A DNA stretch of 40,124 bases from Desulfarculus sp. GTDB taxonomy: Bacteria > Desulfobacterota > Desulfarculia > Desulfarculales > Desulfarculaceae. The stretch is taken from contig JACRDC010000054.1 of assembly GCA_016218705.1 (NCBI GenBank), positions 1 to 40,124 of the forward strand. Direction: 5' to 3'. The position numbers were made by a program, and so were the translations under genes. Shown one piece after another: positions 32,068 through 39,984 of the stretch (the stretch's first letter is position 1; every line of letters begins with the position of its first letter). The notes under the pieces are model-generated. The model made no database searches and was not told where the DNA came from. It saw nothing but the letters and a program-made list of their open reading frames with translations.

Positions 32068-34001
32068 CCGCCATAGCCCGCCTGCGCCCCCACTGGCTGC
32101 GGCTGCGCACCCGCTTCACGGTCTTCGTGCTGGCCGGGGTGGGGCTCATCTCCCTGGCCATGGCCCTGTTGACCTACCACGGCAGCAGCCAGGCCCTGCT
32201 GGCCGCCCGCCAGGAACACCTCATGGCCTTTGCCCGCTCCCAGGCCTGGGAGCTGGCGCGTTCCCTGGGCCAGGTCTCGGGCGCGGCCCGCAACCTGTCC
32301 ACCTTCCTGGAGGTCTGGCATCCGGCCAACAGCGAGGAGGCCATGGCCTTGCTGCGCCACCATTTGCAGGAAGCCCCCAAGGTCTACGGCATGGCCCTGG
32401 CCTACGCGCCCTTTGCCTTCGACTCCCGCCAGCGCTTCTACGCGCCCTATATCTACCGTTCGTCCCAGGGCTTCAAGGAACTCAACCTGGACAGCCCCAC
32501 CTACGACTACCTGGCCCAGGACTGGTTCTTGATCCCCAACCAGTTGCAGAATCCCAACTGGGCCGAGCCCTATTTCGACGAGGGCGGCGGCGAGGTCCTG
32601 ATGACCACCTATTCCGCGCCCATGGTCAAGAACGGCCAGGTGCTGGGCGTGGCCACCGCCGACGTGGACCTGGAGCGCCTGGGACGCGAGGTGGCCGGCC
32701 TGGCCGTGGGGCAGCGGGGCTACGCCTTCCTTATCACCAAGCAGGGCACCTTCCTGGCCGCCCCCGAGGAGTCCTGGGTGATGCGCGAAACCTTCTTCTC
32801 CCTGGCCGAGGCCCTGCAACGGCCGGACATGCGCGCCCTGGGCCAGCGCATGGTGCGGGGAAGCTCGGGCCTGGTGAAAGTCACCGACTGGCGCAGCGGC
32901 CGGCCGGCCTGGCTGGCCTTCGTGCCGGTGCCCGGTCCGGGCTGGAGCCTGGGAGTGATGGCCCCCGAGGACGAGGTGCTGGCGCCCGTGGTTTCCCTGG
33001 CCCACCAGCAGACCCTGTGGGCCATGGGGGGCCTGGCGGCCCTGGTGCTGGTGGTGTGGTGGATGATGGTGCGCCTGACCGAGCCCCTGCATCACCTGGT
33101 GGCCGCCGCCCGGCGCCTGGCCGGCGGCGACCTGTCTACCCATGTTGAGGACGTGCGCCCCGGCGACGAGGTGGGCGACCTGGCCCAGTCCTTCAACCTC
33201 ATGGTGGACGACCTGAAGCGCTACGTGCAGGAGTTGACCTTCACCACCAAGGCCAAGGAGCGCATCGAGAGCGAGCTGGACCTGGCCCGCCAGATACAGC
33301 AGTCGGTCTTGCCGCGCACCTACCCGCCCTTCCCCGACCGCTCGGAGTTCGACCTCTTCGCCCAGAGCCTGCCGGCCCGCGAGGTGGGCGGCGACTTCTA
33401 CGATTTCTTCTTCATAGACCCCGACCACCTGGGCCTGGTGATGGCCGACGTCTCGGGCAAGGGGGTGCCGGCGGCCCTGTTCATGACCGTGGCCCGCACC
33501 CTCATCAAGACCGCCGCCCAGCACCACCCCGAGCCCTTGAAGGCCATCAACGAAGTCAACGCCCAGATCATCCCCGACAACGAGATGTGCATGTTCGTGA
33601 CCGTGTTCTACGGGGTATACGGCATCAAGACCGGCCAATTGCGCTACGTCAGCGCCGGCCACCCGTCGCCGCTCTTGCGCCGGGCCGGGGGACAAGTGGA
33701 GCAACTGCCGCGTGCCCAGGGCCTGGCCTTGGGCATCATGGACGACCTCAGGCTGGAGATGGGCCGGATCAACCTGGAGGTCGGAGACACCCTGCTGGTC
33801 TTCACCGACGGCCTGGACGAGGCCATCAACCAGGACAACCAGATGTTCGGCCTGGGGCGGGTCGGCCAATGGCTGGCCCAGGCCCTGCCCAACGATGCCC
33901 CCCAGATGCTGGACGACCTGATTGCCAACTGGCGCGGCTTCACCGGCCCGGTGGAGCAATTCGACGACCTGACGCTGTTGCTCTTCCGCCGGCGGCAGTA
34001 G
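32064..34001 (+). CDS. Membrane sensor with Cache, HAMP and SpoIIE-type PP2C phosphatase
   Basis: A 645-residue signalling protein. Membrane segments lie at about 20-40 and 315-335, with a Cache-like sensor between them outside the membrane (YFDEGGGEVLMTTYSAPMV). A HAMP linker (about 335-390) and a coiled stretch (about 390-420) lead to a PP2C domain with metal-binding Asp in VGGDFYDF (442-449), MADVSGKGVPAAL and FTDGLDEA. Such phosphatases dephosphorylate an anti-sigma-factor antagonist in partner switching. Its gene overlaps the NMT1-type binding protein, suggesting ligand-controlled phosphatase activity. No antagonist is adjacent; an RsbW-like protein lies 12 kb away. Confidence 0.92.
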   Translation: MTAIARLRPHWLRLRTRFTVFVLAGVGLISLAMALLTYHGSSQALLAARQEHLMAFARSQAWELARSLGQVSGAARNLSTFLEVWHPANSEEAMALLRHHLQEAPKVYGMALAYAPFAFDSRQRFYAPYIYRSSQGFKELNLDSPTYDYLAQDWFLIPNQLQNPNWAEPYFDEGGGEVLMTTYSAPMVKNGQVLGVATADVDLERLGREVAGLAVGQRGYAFLITKQGTFLAAPEESWVMRETFFSLAEALQRPDMRALGQRMVRGSSGLVKVTDWRSGRPAWLAFVPVPGPGWSLGVMAPEDEVLAPVVSLAHQQTLWAMGGLAALVLVVWWMMVRLTEPLHHLVAAARRLAGGDLSTHVEDVRPGDEVGDLAQSFNLMVDDLKRYVQELTFTTKAKERIESELDLARQIQQSVLPRTYPPFPDRSEFDLFAQSLPAREVGGDFYDFFFIDPDHLGLVMADVSGKGVPAALFMTVARTLIKTAAQHHPEPLKAINEVNAQIIPDNEMCMFVTVFYGVYGIKTGQLRYVSAGHPSPLLRRAGGQVEQLPRAQGLALGIMDDLRLEMGRINLEVGDTLLVFTDGLDEAINQDNQMFGLGRVGQWLAQALPNDAPQMLDDLIANWRGFTGPVEQFDDLTLLLFRRRQ

Positions 34002-34015
34002 GCCGGGGGAGGAAA

Positions 34016-34103
34016 ACGGGCGGGGGTAAACCCCACCCCTACATTAAGGCAGCGGAACTAAGGACTTTTCTTGATGTAGGGGCGGGGTTTATCCCCGCCC
34101 GTC
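34016..34103. repeat. Family B inverted pair between convergent genes
   Basis: Left arm 34016-34044 and right arm 34074-34103 are imperfect inverted repeats of about 30 bp around a 29 bp spacer, the same design as 28481-28570. It begins 14 bases after the PP2C stop and ends 41 bases before the stop of the convergent ATPase gene. Confidence 0.82.
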
Positions 34104-34144
34104 TTGCCCACCAAGGCAACGCGATGCGTGGTGCCGACCAGCCT

Positions 34145-34852
34145 CTAGGCCCGGCAGGCCGCTAACTTCACCTGCATCAGCCCTTCCTCCATGAGCCGGC
34201 CGTCCTGCATGTTAATCACCCGCGAAGCGTAAGCCGCGCAGTCGGGGCTGTGGGTGACCATGGCGATGGTCATGCCCTCGCCACCCAGGCGCGCCAGAAG
34301 TTCCATGACTTCGCGGCTGGTGCGGGCATCCAGGTTGCCGGTGGGCTCGTCGGCCAAGAGTATGGGCGGGCTGTTGACCAGGGCGCGGGCCACGGCGGTG
34401 CGCTCCTGCTCGCCGCCCGAGACCTGGCTGGGCAGGCGGTCCTGCTTGCCGGCCAGGCCCACCCGCCCCAGGGCCGCGATGGCCAGCTCGCGCTTCTGGC
34501 GTGAGGCCATCTTCCGCACCGCCAGGGGCAGCATGACGTTCTCGCAGAGGCTTAGGTAGGGCACCAGGTTGAAGCTCTGGAACACGAAGCCCAGATACTG
34601 GCGCCGAAAGTCGGCCCGCTGGTCGGAGCCCAGGGCGTAGATATCCAGGCCGTCCACCAGGTAGCGGCCCCGGCTGGGGGTGTTCAGGGCGCCCAGCACC
34701 GACAGCAGGGTGGACTTGCCCGAGCCCGAGGGCCCCATCACGGCCACGAACTCGCCTTTTTCTATGCTGAAGCTCACGCCGTCCAGGGCGGTCATGGCCG
34801 CCTCGCCGCTGCCGTAGGTCTTGGCCAGGTCCTGGCCTTGTATGAAGCTCAT
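34145..34852 (-). CDS. MacB/LolD-type ABC transporter ATPase
   Basis: A 235-residue ATPase of the MacB/LolD/FtsE group. Walker A is GPSGSGKS (40-47), the signature is [15 protein letters not shown], and Walker [13 protein letters not shown] has the GNLD ending diagnostic of this group. Its partner is the FtsX-type permease whose stop lies 21 bases upstream. With the DUF2318 protein it forms a three-gene module. Confidence 0.9.
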   Translation of the reverse strand: MSFIQGQDLAKTYGSGEAAMTALDGVSFSIEKGEFVAVMGPSGSGKSTLLSVLGALNTPSRGRYLVDGLDIYALGSDQRADFRRQYLGFVFQSFNLVPYLSLCENVMLPLAVRKMASRQKRELAIAALGRVGLAGKQDRLPSQVSGGEQERTAVARALVNSPPILLADEPTGNLDARTSREVMELLARLGGEGMTIAMVTHSPDCAAYASRVINMQDGRLMEEGLMQVKLAACRA

Positions 34853-34873
34853 ATTGGTATCTCCTGACCGGGG

Positions 34874-36031
34874 CTAAAGGGTGCGCAGGGCCTCGTGGGG
34901 GTCCATGCGCGCGGCCATGAGCGAGGGGTACAGGCTGGCCGCCAGGCCCACCACCAGGGCCAGGAGCAGCGAGCCAACCGCCAGCCAGGGGTCGAAGGCC
35001 ACATGGGCGCCGTGGCCCTGGCTGAAAAGCGGCAAGGCCAGCTCGCCGGCCCCCAGGCCCAAGAGATAGCCCAGCACCCCGGCGGCCAGGGAGAGCAGCG
35101 CAGCCTCCAGGAGCACCACGCGCATCACGTGGCTCTGGCGAAAGCCGATGGCCCTAAAGATGCCGATCTCCTGGGTGCGCTCCTTGACGGATGCCATCAT
35201 GGTCACCAGGACCACCAGGCTGCCCACCAGGGCCACCAGGCCCGAGACCCCCATGCCGAAGCTCTTGAAGTGCTTGAGCGTCTCCATGCGGCCCTTGACC
35301 ACCGACTGGATGGCCACCACCTTGGCCGTGGGCAGCACCTCGCTGATCTGCTCCACCATGTCCTCCACCGGGCAGTCCTTGCACAGGGCCGCCACCTCCA
35401 CCATGGAGACCAGGCCCTGCTTGCCAAGTAGCCCCTGGGCAGTGGCCACCTGGCTGAAGATCAGGCCGTCATCCTGGGAGCCGGTGGGGGTCAGAAGACC
35501 GCTGATTGTCAGGCGGCGGTCCTGGATGACGATTTCCTGGCCCAGGGCCAGGCCCAGCACCCGGGCCGCCTCGGAGCCCAGCACCACCTGGCCGGGGCCG
35601 GGCGCCGCGCCCTCCACCTTCCACCAGGGCTTGAGTATCTCCGAGGCCTCGAAGTCCACCCCCGAGAGCAGCACCTCTTGCCGGCCCACCCGCACCACGC
35701 CCAGGACCATGGGTCCCACGGCGGCCAGGTTGCCGGCGTTCTTGATGTGCCTGATCTTCTCCAGGTCGGCCTCCTTCAGCTCCTTGGTCTCAAAGGAGAA
35801 GCCGCCCAGGCTCATGCCCTCGTAGGTCAGCGAGAGCTGGTCGGAGCGGGGCGTGACCAGGATATTGGCCCCATATTTCTCCAGCTTGTGGTTGATCTCG
35901 TGGGTGAGCGCCTCGGCCAGGCCCACCAGGGCCACCATGGTGGCCACGCCGATAAGCAAGCCGGCCAGCACGAAGGCGGCCTTGGCCTTGCGGCGCCGCA
36001 GGTTGAGCAAGGCTATGTCCTTGAGGTTCAT
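34874..36031 (-). CDS. FtsX/MacB-type ABC transporter permease
   Basis: A 385-residue permease with an N-terminal membrane segment (KAAFVLAGLLIGVATMVALVG), a periplasmic MacB-PCD-like domain (about 45-240) and three C-terminal membrane segments. The periplasmic part carries a CKDC pair (in ALCKDCPVEDM), unusual for the family and possibly metal- or redox-active. ATG at 36031 is chosen for its GGAGG site; the frame extends 73 residues upstream but those overlap the DUF2318 gene. These transporters usually couple ATP use to a periplasmic partner rather than moving a solute. Confidence 0.88.
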   Translation of the reverse strand: MNLKDIALLNLRRRKAKAAFVLAGLLIGVATMVALVGLAEALTHEINHKLEKYGANILVTPRSDQLSLTYEGMSLGGFSFETKELKEADLEKIRHIKNAGNLAAVGPMVLGVVRVGRQEVLLSGVDFEASEILKPWWKVEGAAPGPGQVVLGSEAARVLGLALGQEIVIQDRRLTISGLLTPTGSQDDGLIFSQVATAQGLLGKQGLVSMVEVAALCKDCPVEDMVEQISEVLPTAKVVAIQSVVKGRMETLKHFKSFGMGVSGLVALVGSLVVLVTMMASVKERTQEIGIFRAIGFRQSHVMRVVLLEAALLSLAAGVLGYLLGLGAGELALPLFSQGHGAHVAFDPWLAVGSLLLALVVGLAASLYPSLMAARMDPHEALRTL

Positions 36032-36042
36032 GGCCGGCCTCC

Positions 36043-36555
36043 CTAGCGCTTCAGATCGAAGTAGTGCTGGCCCTGGTAGATGTCGGACTTCTTGATGCGC
36101 ACCTGGTCGCCCGTCACGCTGATGGCCAAAGGCCCGGGGTTGCAGCCGCCACGCTTGAGGCCCACCTGAGAAGAGGCGAAGCGCCGGCCGCAGTTCTTGC
36201 AGACCATGTTGTCGCCCTCCTGCGCGTAGCCCTTGCCCGAGCGCCAGCACACATCGCAGGCGTCGAAGGCGGCGCGGATGCCGCCGCCGGAGGCCTTGAG
36301 CAGGAAGTAGCGCACGGTTATGCCCTCGGGCGACTTGAGGGAGTAGTGGCGGGCCTTGCCGTCCTGGAACTCGCTGACCGGGTAGACCACCTCGTCGCCG
36401 GGGGTTTCGGCGGCCCGGGCCAGGGAGGCCCCCAAGAGCAGGATCACAAGGGCCAGGATGAGGGTCAGTGAGAGCCAGCCAGCGGCCAAGGGCCGGCTGG
36501 ACGCGGGTTGGGCGATGGCGCGAGGCACGGGTCTGGAGATGATCCGCGGGGACAT
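36043..36555 (-). CDS. DUF2318 membrane-anchored cysteine protein
   Basis: A 170-residue protein with one N-terminal membrane segment (LTLILALVILLLGASLA) and a periplasmic DUF2318 domain: VRYFLLKASGGGIRAAFDACDVC, then CKNCGRRF and GGCNPGPL. The CxxC, CxxCG and GGC cysteines probably bind metal. DUF2318 proteins occur with FTR1/P19 iron uptake systems and with FtsX-type permeases, as in the Campylobacter P19 locus. Here the FtsX permease and ATPase follow directly. ATG at 36555 has AGGAG 7 bases upstream; the ATG at 36561 is too close to it. Confidence 0.85.
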   Translation of the reverse strand: MSPRIISRPVPRAIAQPASSRPLAAGWLSLTLILALVILLLGASLARAAETPGDEVVYPVSEFQDGKARHYSLKSPEGITVRYFLLKASGGGIRAAFDACDVCWRSGKGYAQEGDNMVCKNCGRRFASSQVGLKRGGCNPGPLAISVTGDQVRIKKSDIYQGQHYFDLKR

Positions 36556-36687
36556 ATGCATGCTCCTATGCGGGCGGCGAAAGGGGGCCGCCGCGGGCTT
36601 TATGGTTTAAACGTGCGTGATGACTAGCTTTATTTTGCGAGGTCACCAAAGGCGAGACAAGCGCCGCCGGGACCAGGGGGGCCGGGA

Positions 36688-37050
36688 CTAGATCAGCAGG
36701 GAGGCTTTTTGCAGATACAGGGGTTCGGGCGGCGGGGCCGGGGGCGCCGGGCGGCTGGCCACCTGCTGGGCAGGCCCCTGGTGACAGGCCACCCAGCCCC
36801 CAAAGGACAGGCCCGGGTCCTGGGGCCAATCCAGGGTGTTGACCGCCATGGGCGCGGCGGGGGCCGGCAGGTCCTGGCTCATGTGGCAGGAGGAGTCAGC
36901 CGGGCACTGGCAGGGGCTATCAGGCATGCAGGGGCAGGACCGGGGCGCCTCGGGGGGCGCGGGCAGGGGTCCGGCCACGGGCGCGCCGCCTCCCAGGGCG
37001 GAGAGCAGGAGCAAGAAGCTCAACAGCAGGCTGGTCAGGCCACGGCGCAA
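36688..37050 (-). CDS. Small secreted Cys/Pro-rich protein, unknown
   Basis: A 120-residue protein I do not recognise. A hydrophobic N-terminus (LTSLLLSFLLLLSALGGGA) suggests export. Six cysteines lie in a compact pattern (39, 41, 47, 49, 55) and at 89, within Pro-rich sequence, consistent with metal binding. The start TTG at 37050 has AAGGGG 8 bases upstream; the longer frame from 37113 starts inside a likely promoter. It lies 132 bases upstream of the DUF2318 gene on the same strand, so it may belong to that metal-related module. Confidence 0.55.
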   Translation of the reverse strand: MRRGLTSLLLSFLLLLSALGGGAPVAGPLPAPPEAPRSCPCMPDSPCQCPADSSCHMSQDLPAPAAPMAVNTLDWPQDPGLSFGGWVACHQGPAQQVASRPAPPAPPPEPLYLQKASLLI

Positions 37051-37084
37051 AGGGTGGTCCCCTTCCTGGGAACAGGTTGTAAAA

Positions 37085-37113
37085 AAGTTAACACCCCGTA
37101 TGGCCATCGTCAA
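37085..37113 (-). promoter_or_regulatory. Possible promoter of the Cys-rich protein gene
   Basis: A -35 box TTGACG (37113-37108), a 17 bp spacer and TAACTT (37090-37085). It lies in the gap after the aminotransferase stop and supports the internal start at 37050. Confidence 0.4.
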
Positions 37114-37137
37114 GCTGGGGTGGCGCGGGCTAGGCCC

Positions 37138-38304
37138 CTAGCCGTAAAAGCGGCCCAAATACTCCCGCAGGCGGCGCAGGCCCTCCTCGATGTTTTGCAG
37201 GTTGTTGGCGTAGGTGAAGCGCAAAAAGCCATGCCCGCCGGGGCCGAAGTCGCGCCCCGGGGTGACGGCCACGCCGGCGTGCTCCAGGATGTGGAAGGCC
37301 AGGCGGAAGTCGTCGGCGTCCAGGTGGTCGCAGCGGGTGAAGACATAGAAGGCCCCGGTGGGGGTCACGGGAATCTGGAAGCCCAGATCCCGGAGGCCCT
37401 GCACCAGCCTGATCCGGCGGGCGTCGTAGCGGGCCTTCATGCGGGCCACGTCCCCCTGGGCCTGTTCCAGGGCCGCGATGCCCGCCCACTGGGCCAGGGA
37501 GGGCGCGCAGATGGCGAAGTTCTGGTGCATCTTCTGCAAGGGGCGGATGTAGTGGGGCGGCACTATGCAAAAGCCCAGGCGCCAGCCGGTCATGGCGTAG
37601 AGCTTGCTGAAGCCGCCCAGGACAAAGGCGTTGTCCGTGAACTCCAGGATGCTGTGCTCCTGGCCCTCGTAGACCAGGCCGTGGTAGATCTCATCGCTGA
37701 TGACGTAGGGCGGCCCGGAATGACCCGGGGCCAGCTTGGCCACGGCGGCCATTCGCTGGGCGCTCAAAAGCTGCCCCGTGGGGTTGGCCGGCGAGTTGAT
37801 GACGATGCCCTTGGTGCGCGGGCTCAAGCGCTTGGCGATCTCCTCGGGCCGGTACTGGAAGGCGTCCTCCTCGGCCACGGGCACGTAGACCGGTTGGCCG
37901 CCCACGAAGCAGATGAAGTTGGGGTAGCAGGCGTAGCAGGGGTCGCTGACCACCACCTCGTCGCCTTCCTCCAAGAGGGCCGCGAACATCAAGAGCATGG
38001 CCGGGCTGGTGCCCGCCGTGACCAGCACCCGCATGGGGTCCACCTCCACGCCATAGCGGGCGCGGTAGTGCCGGGCGATGGCCTGGCGCAGCTCCTTGAG
38101 GCCCAGGGAGTGGGTGTAGTGGGTGCGGTTGTCGTTCAGGGCCTGGATGGCCGCGTCCTTGACGCAGCGGGGGGTGTCGAAGTCGGGCTCGCCCACCTCC
38201 AGGTGGATGACGCTCTTGCCCGCCGCCTCCAACTCCTGGGCCCGCTCCAGCACGTCCATGACGATGAAGGGCGGGATGTCGCAGGCGCGCTTGGTTATGC
38301 CCAT
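37138..38304 (-). CDS. PLP-dependent aminotransferase, class I/II
   Basis: A 388-residue fold-type I aminotransferase of the aspartate/alanine group. It begins MGITKRACDIPPFIVMDVLERAQELE, with VIHLEVGEPDFDTP. The cofactor-binding Lys is at about 234 (GGFSKLYAMTGWRLGF), with NSPANPTGQ and SDEIYHGLVY upstream of it. Preferred amino acid not predictable by eye. ATG at 38304 chosen over the longer TTG frame at 38346, which has no properly spaced ribosome site. It is on the same strand as hisIG, but 350 bases of repeats separate them, so co-transcription is uncertain. Confidence 0.88.
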   Translation of the reverse strand: MGITKRACDIPPFIVMDVLERAQELEAAGKSVIHLEVGEPDFDTPRCVKDAAIQALNDNRTHYTHSLGLKELRQAIARHYRARYGVEVDPMRVLVTAGTSPAMLLMFAALLEEGDEVVVSDPCYACYPNFICFVGGQPVYVPVAEEDAFQYRPEEIAKRLSPRTKGIVINSPANPTGQLLSAQRMAAVAKLAPGHSGPPYVISDEIYHGLVYEGQEHSILEFTDNAFVLGGFSKLYAMTGWRLGFCIVPPHYIRPLQKMHQNFAICAPSLAQWAGIAALEQAQGDVARMKARYDARRIRLVQGLRDLGFQIPVTPTGAFYVFTRCDHLDADDFRLAFHILEHAGVAVTPGRDFGPGGHGFLRFTYANNLQNIEEGLRRLREYLGRFYG

Positions 38305-38391
38305 GGATGCCCCCAGACTTGATCGCCATGGGGCCACTGGTGGCAACCCCTAGAACGACCCTTGATGTCTTGCCCATATACTGAAACGGCT

Positions 38392-38510
38392 GTCATTGCG
38401 AGCGAAGCGAAGCAATCTTCCGCTTCGTCCTTTTCTCGTTGGGCAACCAAGCAAGAGCGAAGCGGTGGATTGCCGCGTCGCATCCCTGCCGGGATGCTCC
38501 TCGCAATGAC
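38392..38510. repeat. Family C element with TCATTGCGAG ends
   Basis: A 119 bp element with 11 bp terminal inverted repeats GTCATTGCGAG and CTCGCAATGAC, and an inner GCGAAGCAATC / GATTGC pair. Elements with these ends are common, non-coding and mobile-looking in many bacteria. The gap 38305-38653 (about 350 bases) holds this element and a family A copy and no gene. Confidence 0.8.
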
Positions 38511-38570
38511 ACTATGGCTATAGCCGCTATTCTTCCTTTCCCTGACTGCCCTTATCGGCACTAGCCCGCC

Positions 38571-38653
38571 ACGGGAGCCGCCGGCTTTTGCCCATTACCG
38601 CAACGTCTCCCGACCCGTATATGCCAGCCCGGGCACCGGGCCGGGCACCGGGC
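38571..38653 (-). repeat. Family A repeat at 3' end of hisG
   Basis: On the minus strand it starts directly after the hisG stop with GCCCGGTGCCCGG, repeats that block once more, and ends GGCTCCCGT. The copy is otherwise like 71-140. Confidence 0.8.
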
Positions 38654-39529
38654 CTAGATGACCTTGTTCAGCGAGTACTCGATGATGCCCTCGGCCCCCC
38701 CACGCAGCAGCTTGGGGATGAGGTCGCGCACGATGCTCTCGTCCACCACGGTCTCCACCGAGAACCAGTCGCTGTTGTACAGGTTGGCCACGGTGGGAGC
38801 GTTGAGGCTGGGCAGCACCTCCACGATGTCGGTGAGCTTGAGCTTGGGCACGTTCATCTTGAGCCCCACCATCTTCTGGGCCACCAGGGCGCCCTTCAAG
38901 AGCAGGGCGAGCTGCTCGATCTTCTGGCGCTTCTCGGGGTTGGCCCAGGCGGTCTTGTTGGCGATGAGCTGGGTGGTGGACTGCATCAGGTCCTTGATGA
39001 TCTTGAGCCCGTGGGCCTTGATGGTGCTGCCGGTCTCGGTGACCTCCACGATGGCGTCGGCCAGGCCGTTGACCACCTTGGCCTCGGTGGCCCCCCAGGA
39101 GAAGTGCACCTCGACCGGCACGCCTTGGTCCTCGAAGTAGCGGCGGGTGAAGTTGACCATCTCGGTGGCGATGCGCTTGCCCTTGAGGTCGCCGATGTCG
39201 TTGATGCCCGAGTCCCTGGCCACGGCCAGCACCCAGCGGGCAGGACGCGCCGAGACCTTGGAGTAGATCAACTCGTCCACGTAGTGCACGTCCGAGTCGT
39301 TCTCCAATATCCAGTCGCGGCCGGTGATGCCGGCGTCCAGGGTGCCGCTCTCCACGTAGCGGCTCATCTCCTGGGCGCGGCAGATGGAGCAGTCTATCTC
39401 GTCGTCGTCAATCTCCGGGAAGTAGGACCGGCCGTTGACGTTGATCTTCCAGCCCGCCCGCGCGAACAGGCGCACGGTGGCCTCCTGCAGGCTGCCCTTG
39501 GGCACGCCCAGCTTCAGCGGCTCTTTCAT
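38654..39529 (-). CDS. hisG: ATP phosphoribosyltransferase, long form
   Basis: Catalyses the first step of histidine synthesis, joining ATP and PRPP; 291 residues, the long form that includes a C-terminal ACT-like regulatory domain for histidine feedback and needs no HisZ. It shows [27 protein letters not shown] and the E/T-rich PRPP-binding region around [15 protein letters not shown]. The ATG overlaps the hisI stop (ATGA). A family A repeat begins right after the stop. Confidence 0.95.
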   Translation of the reverse strand: MKEPLKLGVPKGSLQEATVRLFARAGWKINVNGRSYFPEIDDDEIDCSICRAQEMSRYVESGTLDAGITGRDWILENDSDVHYVDELIYSKVSARPARWVLAVARDSGINDIGDLKGKRIATEMVNFTRRYFEDQGVPVEVHFSWGATEAKVVNGLADAIVEVTETGSTIKAHGLKIIKDLMQSTTQLIANKTAWANPEKRQKIEQLALLLKGALVAQKMVGLKMNVPKLKLTDIVEVLPSLNAPTVANLYNSDWFSVETVVDESIVRDLIPKLLRGGAEGIIEYSLNKVI

Positions 39530-39903
39530 TTGCCGTAGACCTTTCTGGGATCAAAGACCGGCGCGCCCTCGCTGACCAGTTCCTGGCCCTCCACCCGCCG
39601 GTAAAAACAGCTTTTCATGCCAGTGTGGCAGGCGGCGCCGCCCACCTGCTCCACCTTGAACAGCACGGTGTCGTTGTCGCAATCCACATAGATGGCCTTG
39701 ATCTTCTGCACGTGCCCGCTGGTGCCGCCCTTGTGCCACAGCTCCTGGCGCGAACGCGACCAGTAGTGCACCTCGCCGGTGGCCAACGATTTTTCCCAGG
39801 ACTCGCGGTTGATGTAGGCCAGCATCAGCACCTCGCCGGTGGCCGCGTCCTGGGCTATGGCCGGCAAAAGCCCGCCCGTCTTGCCAAAAGCCAAATCTAT
39901 CAT
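39526..39903 (-). CDS. hisI: Phosphoribosyl-AMP cyclohydrolase
   Basis: Opens the adenine ring of PR-AMP, the third step of histidine synthesis; 125 residues, HisI only, without a fused HisE. Zinc- and magnesium-binding residues are seen in [10 protein letters not shown] and in [15 protein letters not shown]. It begins [37 protein letters not shown] lies before the ATG at 39903. It is followed by hisG with a 4-base overlap. Confidence 0.95.
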   Translation of the reverse strand: MIDLAFGKTGGLLPAIAQDAATGEVLMLAYINRESWEKSLATGEVHYWSRSRQELWHKGGTSGHVQKIKAIYVDCDNDTVLFKVEQVGGAACHTGMKSCFYRRVEGQELVSEGAPVFDPRKVYGK

Positions 39904-39938
39904 GTCGGTTACGCCCCTTGGCTCACGGTGAATCTAGT

Positions 39939-39967
39939 TTTTTATCCTTGGCGCACCGACTTGTCAA
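39939..39967 (-). promoter_or_regulatory. Promoter of hisIG
   Basis: A perfect -35 box TTGACA (39967-39962), a 17 bp spacer and TAAAAA (39944-39939). The leader is about 29 bases, with no attenuator-like His-rich peptide or terminator pair visible. Confidence 0.6.
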
Positions 39968-39984
39968 GCCGTGGCGCCGGCTGC

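Noticed and set aside
31725-33959. A 744-residue open frame on the minus strand across the PP2C gene
   Set aside because: The opposite strand has clear Cache, HAMP and PP2C motifs; this frame has low-complexity His/Gly/Gln composition.
37127-37142. Perfect palindrome GGCTAGG..CCTAGCC across the aminotransferase stop, as a terminator
   Set aside because: No T-run follows on the minus strand and the stem is short.
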